This document shows, one piece after another, positions 6,671 through 8,000 of a DNA stretch of 8,000 bases; the stretch's first letter is position 1; each line of letters opens with the position of its first letter. This DNA comes from JAPLKX01 sp035530195. Lineage in GTDB: Bacteria; Hydrogenedentota; Hydrogenedentia; Hydrogenedentales; SLHB01. Both the position numbers and the translations under genes were made by a program. The stretch is from assembly GCA_035530195.1 (NCBI GenBank), contig DATKVG010000111.1, positions 1 to 8,000 on the forward strand, given 5' to 3'. A model generated the notes under the pieces. It saw only the letters and a list, made by a program, of their open reading frames with translations. It did no database searches and was not told the origin of the DNA.

Positions 6671-6706
6671 TGAAGGGCGCCGTGCGTCCTTGCATGGCGC
6701 CCTTCA
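6671..6706 (-). terminator. Strong hairpin after the YjfB-type gene
   Basis: Arms 6671-6685 and 6692-6706 pair over 15 bases with one mismatch (arm TGAAGGGCGCC...GC) around a 6-base loop. It begins 18 bases beyond the stop of the motility gene at 6725 and ends about 40 bases before the release-factor-like gene. The stem is strong, but on the minus strand only CCTTTCGG follows, a poor T-run, so it may attenuate transcription into the next gene or stabilise the upstream mRNA. Confidence 0.55.
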
Positions 6707-6724
6707 AAGGAGTGTCTCTGTGCG

Positions 6725-6925
6725 CTAGGCTGTCACGTCGAGGTCGTGCCTCACGGTGTCTCTATCCGGCGCCGACATTACTGCCCGGATAAGCTCCAGC
6801 GCTGCGTTTCCCAGCGATTCAGCTACCTGTTGCTGTTCCTTCAGAACCTGTACCTGATACTGCAGCTGGAATTGAGCCTGGCTGAGACCGGCCCCGACGC
6901 CGCCCATTGATGCGATACCGGCCAT
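6725..6925 (-). CDS. YjfB-type putative motility peptide
   Basis: This 66-residue protein resembles the small YjfB motility family (known from Bacillus subtilis, where it belongs to the flagellar sigma-D regulon): a short N-terminus with Ala and Met (MAGIASMGG), then LSQAQFQLQYQVQVLKEQQQVAESLGNA, an amphipathic, Gln-rich helix, and a LELI segment. The last 18 residues (SAPDRDTVRHDLDVTA region) are polar and not distinctive. The ATG at 6925 is preceded by AAGGAGA at good spacing. No signal peptide or membrane segment is visible. A sigma-28-like promoter lies 50-75 bases upstream, which independently supports a flagellar link. No other flagellar gene is in the window, so it may be a scattered regulon member. 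The molecular function of the family is unknown. Confidence 0.75.
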   Translation of the reverse strand: MAGIASMGGVGAGLSQAQFQLQYQVQVLKEQQQVAESLGNAALELIRAVMSAPDRDTVRHDLDVTA

Positions 6926-6973
6926 GGCTTGGGTCTCCTTGTTGACGTCGGGTTCTCCTTTTTTCCACTATTC

Positions 6974-7001
6974 TTTTCGGCAGAAACCCGCGCCTACTTT
7001 A
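6974..7001 (-). promoter_or_regulatory. Sigma-28/FliA (sigma-D) type promoter of the motility gene
   Basis: On the minus strand TAAAGT begins at 7001 and GCCGAAAA occupies 6981-6974, with 16 bases between TAAA and GCCG. The flagellar consensus is TAAA, 14-16 bases, GCCGATAA or GCCGATAT, so the -35 is perfect and the -10 matches seven of eight positions of GCCGATAA. The start would fall near 6967, about 40 bases before the ATG at 6925. It lies between the stop of the ceramidase-like gene (7021) and the motility gene, so the latter can be transcribed on its own. Confidence 0.6.
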
Positions 7002-7020
7002 GCCGGGGCCGCGGCAGTCG

Positions 7021-8000
7021 CTATTCCTTGACGGGCCTGGGCAGGGAGTCCACGAACTTAAGTGCCTGTTCTATAAGGAGATCGCCCGTGAGTTCGCCGA
7101 GGCTTGTCCGGCTGACGTAATTGTACCGGTCAAAACTCATCCAGTCTTCCTTCACCAGAATGTAACCGAAAGCGTCGTTGGTCAGGCCGAACAGGAAATT
7201 GTTGTCCCCGTACATCTTGCGTTTCAGGTAGTAGCCGATGTTGGGCAGCGCCTCGCCGGGGATGGTCAACATCTGGGCGCCCGCCAGGTTGATCACGTTC
7301 AACTGCGTCTTGATTTGGGTTTCGTCGTCTTTGTTGTAATTCAGCGGCGACGACTTCAGGATCATGCGCATCAGTTCCGAGGCCACCGGGAATTCGATGG
7401 TTGTGGCCGCGCACATCATCGGCGGATTCTCTTTGACCGGCGCCGGGACCACGATGCGCAGCGCCTCGTCGGCCATCAGTTCGCCTATGCGGACACACTC
7501 TTCCCAAGTCCGGATATCTCTTCCGCCGTTGGCATCGCGGCAGTCCGCTGTCACCATGCCGCCCTGGGCGCTGTTCATGTAGATGCCGATCCCGCCGCCC
7601 TGGGCCGCGACGCGGTCGTAGAGGGGGCCACAGAAATCCGGAGATAACATGCCCTGGTCAGCGCCGATGATTTCGGGGTGGCTGGCATAGTTGATCAGCG
7701 TCGCGATCGGTTTGCCCGACTTCGACACGCACTGCAGAACGTTCATCCGGGGATCGTACAACTGCGGCGCATAATAATTGTAGGCAATTTTGCCTTTGGC
7801 CTTGTCCGTCGCAATCTTGACTGACGCCGGCTCGAGCTTCGCCACCGCCTCGTTGACGGCTTCGGCCATCCGCGCACAGACCGTGTCGAGATAGTTCAGG
7901 TCCGCCGTGCACGTCCCGTCACGGTTGACGAAACCGTAACAGTCCGGCGCGCTGTGGCAGTGCGTTACGCCGATCAGGATGTTCTCCGGCGGAATCCCTT
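7021..8000 (-). CDS. Neutral/alkaline ceramidase-like hydrolase, N-terminus beyond the window
   Basis: The reading frame stays open from the stop at 7021 to the right edge, so the gene is partial at its 5' end; the internal ATG at 7869 is not the start. The upstream part reads IPPENILIGVTHCHSAPD, the zinc-binding HxH region of the neutral ceramidase N-terminal domain family (zinc amidases that split ceramide into sphingoid base and fatty acid). Further family landmarks follow in order: INYASHPEI with a second His, NSAQGGMVTADCRD in the place of the catalytic-serine loop, TIPGEALPN (zinc Glu) and LTNDAFGYI (zinc Tyr). The visible part is about 326 residues. True ceramidases have a serine in a GDVSPN-like loop; this loop differs, so the substrate may be another amide or ester. 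The short 95-base spacer after it holds the motility promoter. Family is confident, reaction uncertain. Confidence 0.87.
   Translation of the reverse strand, partial: GIPPENILIGVTHCHSAPDCYGFVNRDGTCTADLNYLDTVCARMAEAVNEAVAKLEPASVKIATDKAKGKIAYNYYAPQLYDPRMNVLQCVSKSGKPIATLINYASHPEIIGADQGMLSPDFCGPLYDRVAAQGGGIGIYMNSAQGGMVTADCRDANGGRDIRTWEECVRIGELMADEALRIVVPAPVKENPPMMCAATTIEFPVASELMRMILKSSPLNYNKDDETQIKTQLNVINLAGAQMLTIPGEALPNIGYYLKRKMYGDNNFLFGLTNDAFGYILVKEDWMSFDRYNYVSRTSLGELTGDLLIEQALKFVDSLPRPVKE

Noticed and set aside
7658..7912. 84-codon minus-strand frame overlapping the ceramidase-like gene
   Set aside because: It is a frame-shifted shadow; the ceramidase frame remains open to the window edge with zinc-site motifs.

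Overview
The window reads as a GC-rich chromosomal segment from a free-living bacterium. The gene families (Tat-exported sugar isomerase-like TIM barrel, neutral-ceramidase-like hydrolase, large secreted glycoside hydrolase with a zincin-like N-terminal domain, DUF151 bifunctional nuclease, YjfB-type motility peptide) and the short intergenic palindromes around a GGCGAGACGCC core resemble Hydrogenedentota, Planctomycetota or Lentisphaerota genomes. That placement is inference; there is no rRNA or other phylogenetic marker here. Coding density is high, starts mostly have good purine-rich Shine-Dalgarno sequences, and no mobile element, tRNA, rRNA or CRISPR array was seen.

Layout from left to right. 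Positions 101-1072 (minus) encode a Tat-signal TIM-barrel protein of the sugar phosphate isomerase/epimerase superfamily, with a hairpin just past its stop. A 227-base gap (1073-1299) holds an almost perfect 26-base inverted repeat. Positions 1300-3692 (minus) are a two-gene operon: a DUF151 bifunctional nuclease, then a polytopic membrane protein whose GTG start overlaps the nuclease stop as GTGA. A 199-base divergent spacer (3693-3891) carries a second palindrome and a candidate sigma-70-type promoter for the plus-strand gene 3892-6249, a secreted glycoside-hydrolase-like protein. That gene converges on a small minus-strand gene (6272-6631) for a stand-alone GGQ release-factor domain, and its likely terminator lies inside that gene. 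Further right on the minus strand are a 66-residue YjfB-type motility peptide (6725-6925), preceded by a close match to a flagellar sigma-28/sigma-D promoter, and the C-terminal part of a neutral/alkaline ceramidase-like hydrolase that runs off the right edge.

Working together: three of the seven genes encode products that appear to act on carbohydrates or related extracellular substrates (Tat isomerase-like protein, secreted hydrolase, ceramidase-like protein), in line with a polymer-degrading heterotroph. They are separate transcription units, not one locus. The other genes are housekeeping (ribosome rescue, nuclease), envelope (membrane protein) and motility. I did not find a clear new defence or biosynthetic system. 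The strongest non-routine signals are the sigma-28-like promoter on the motility peptide, the intergenic palindrome family, and the translationally coupled nuclease/membrane-protein pair.
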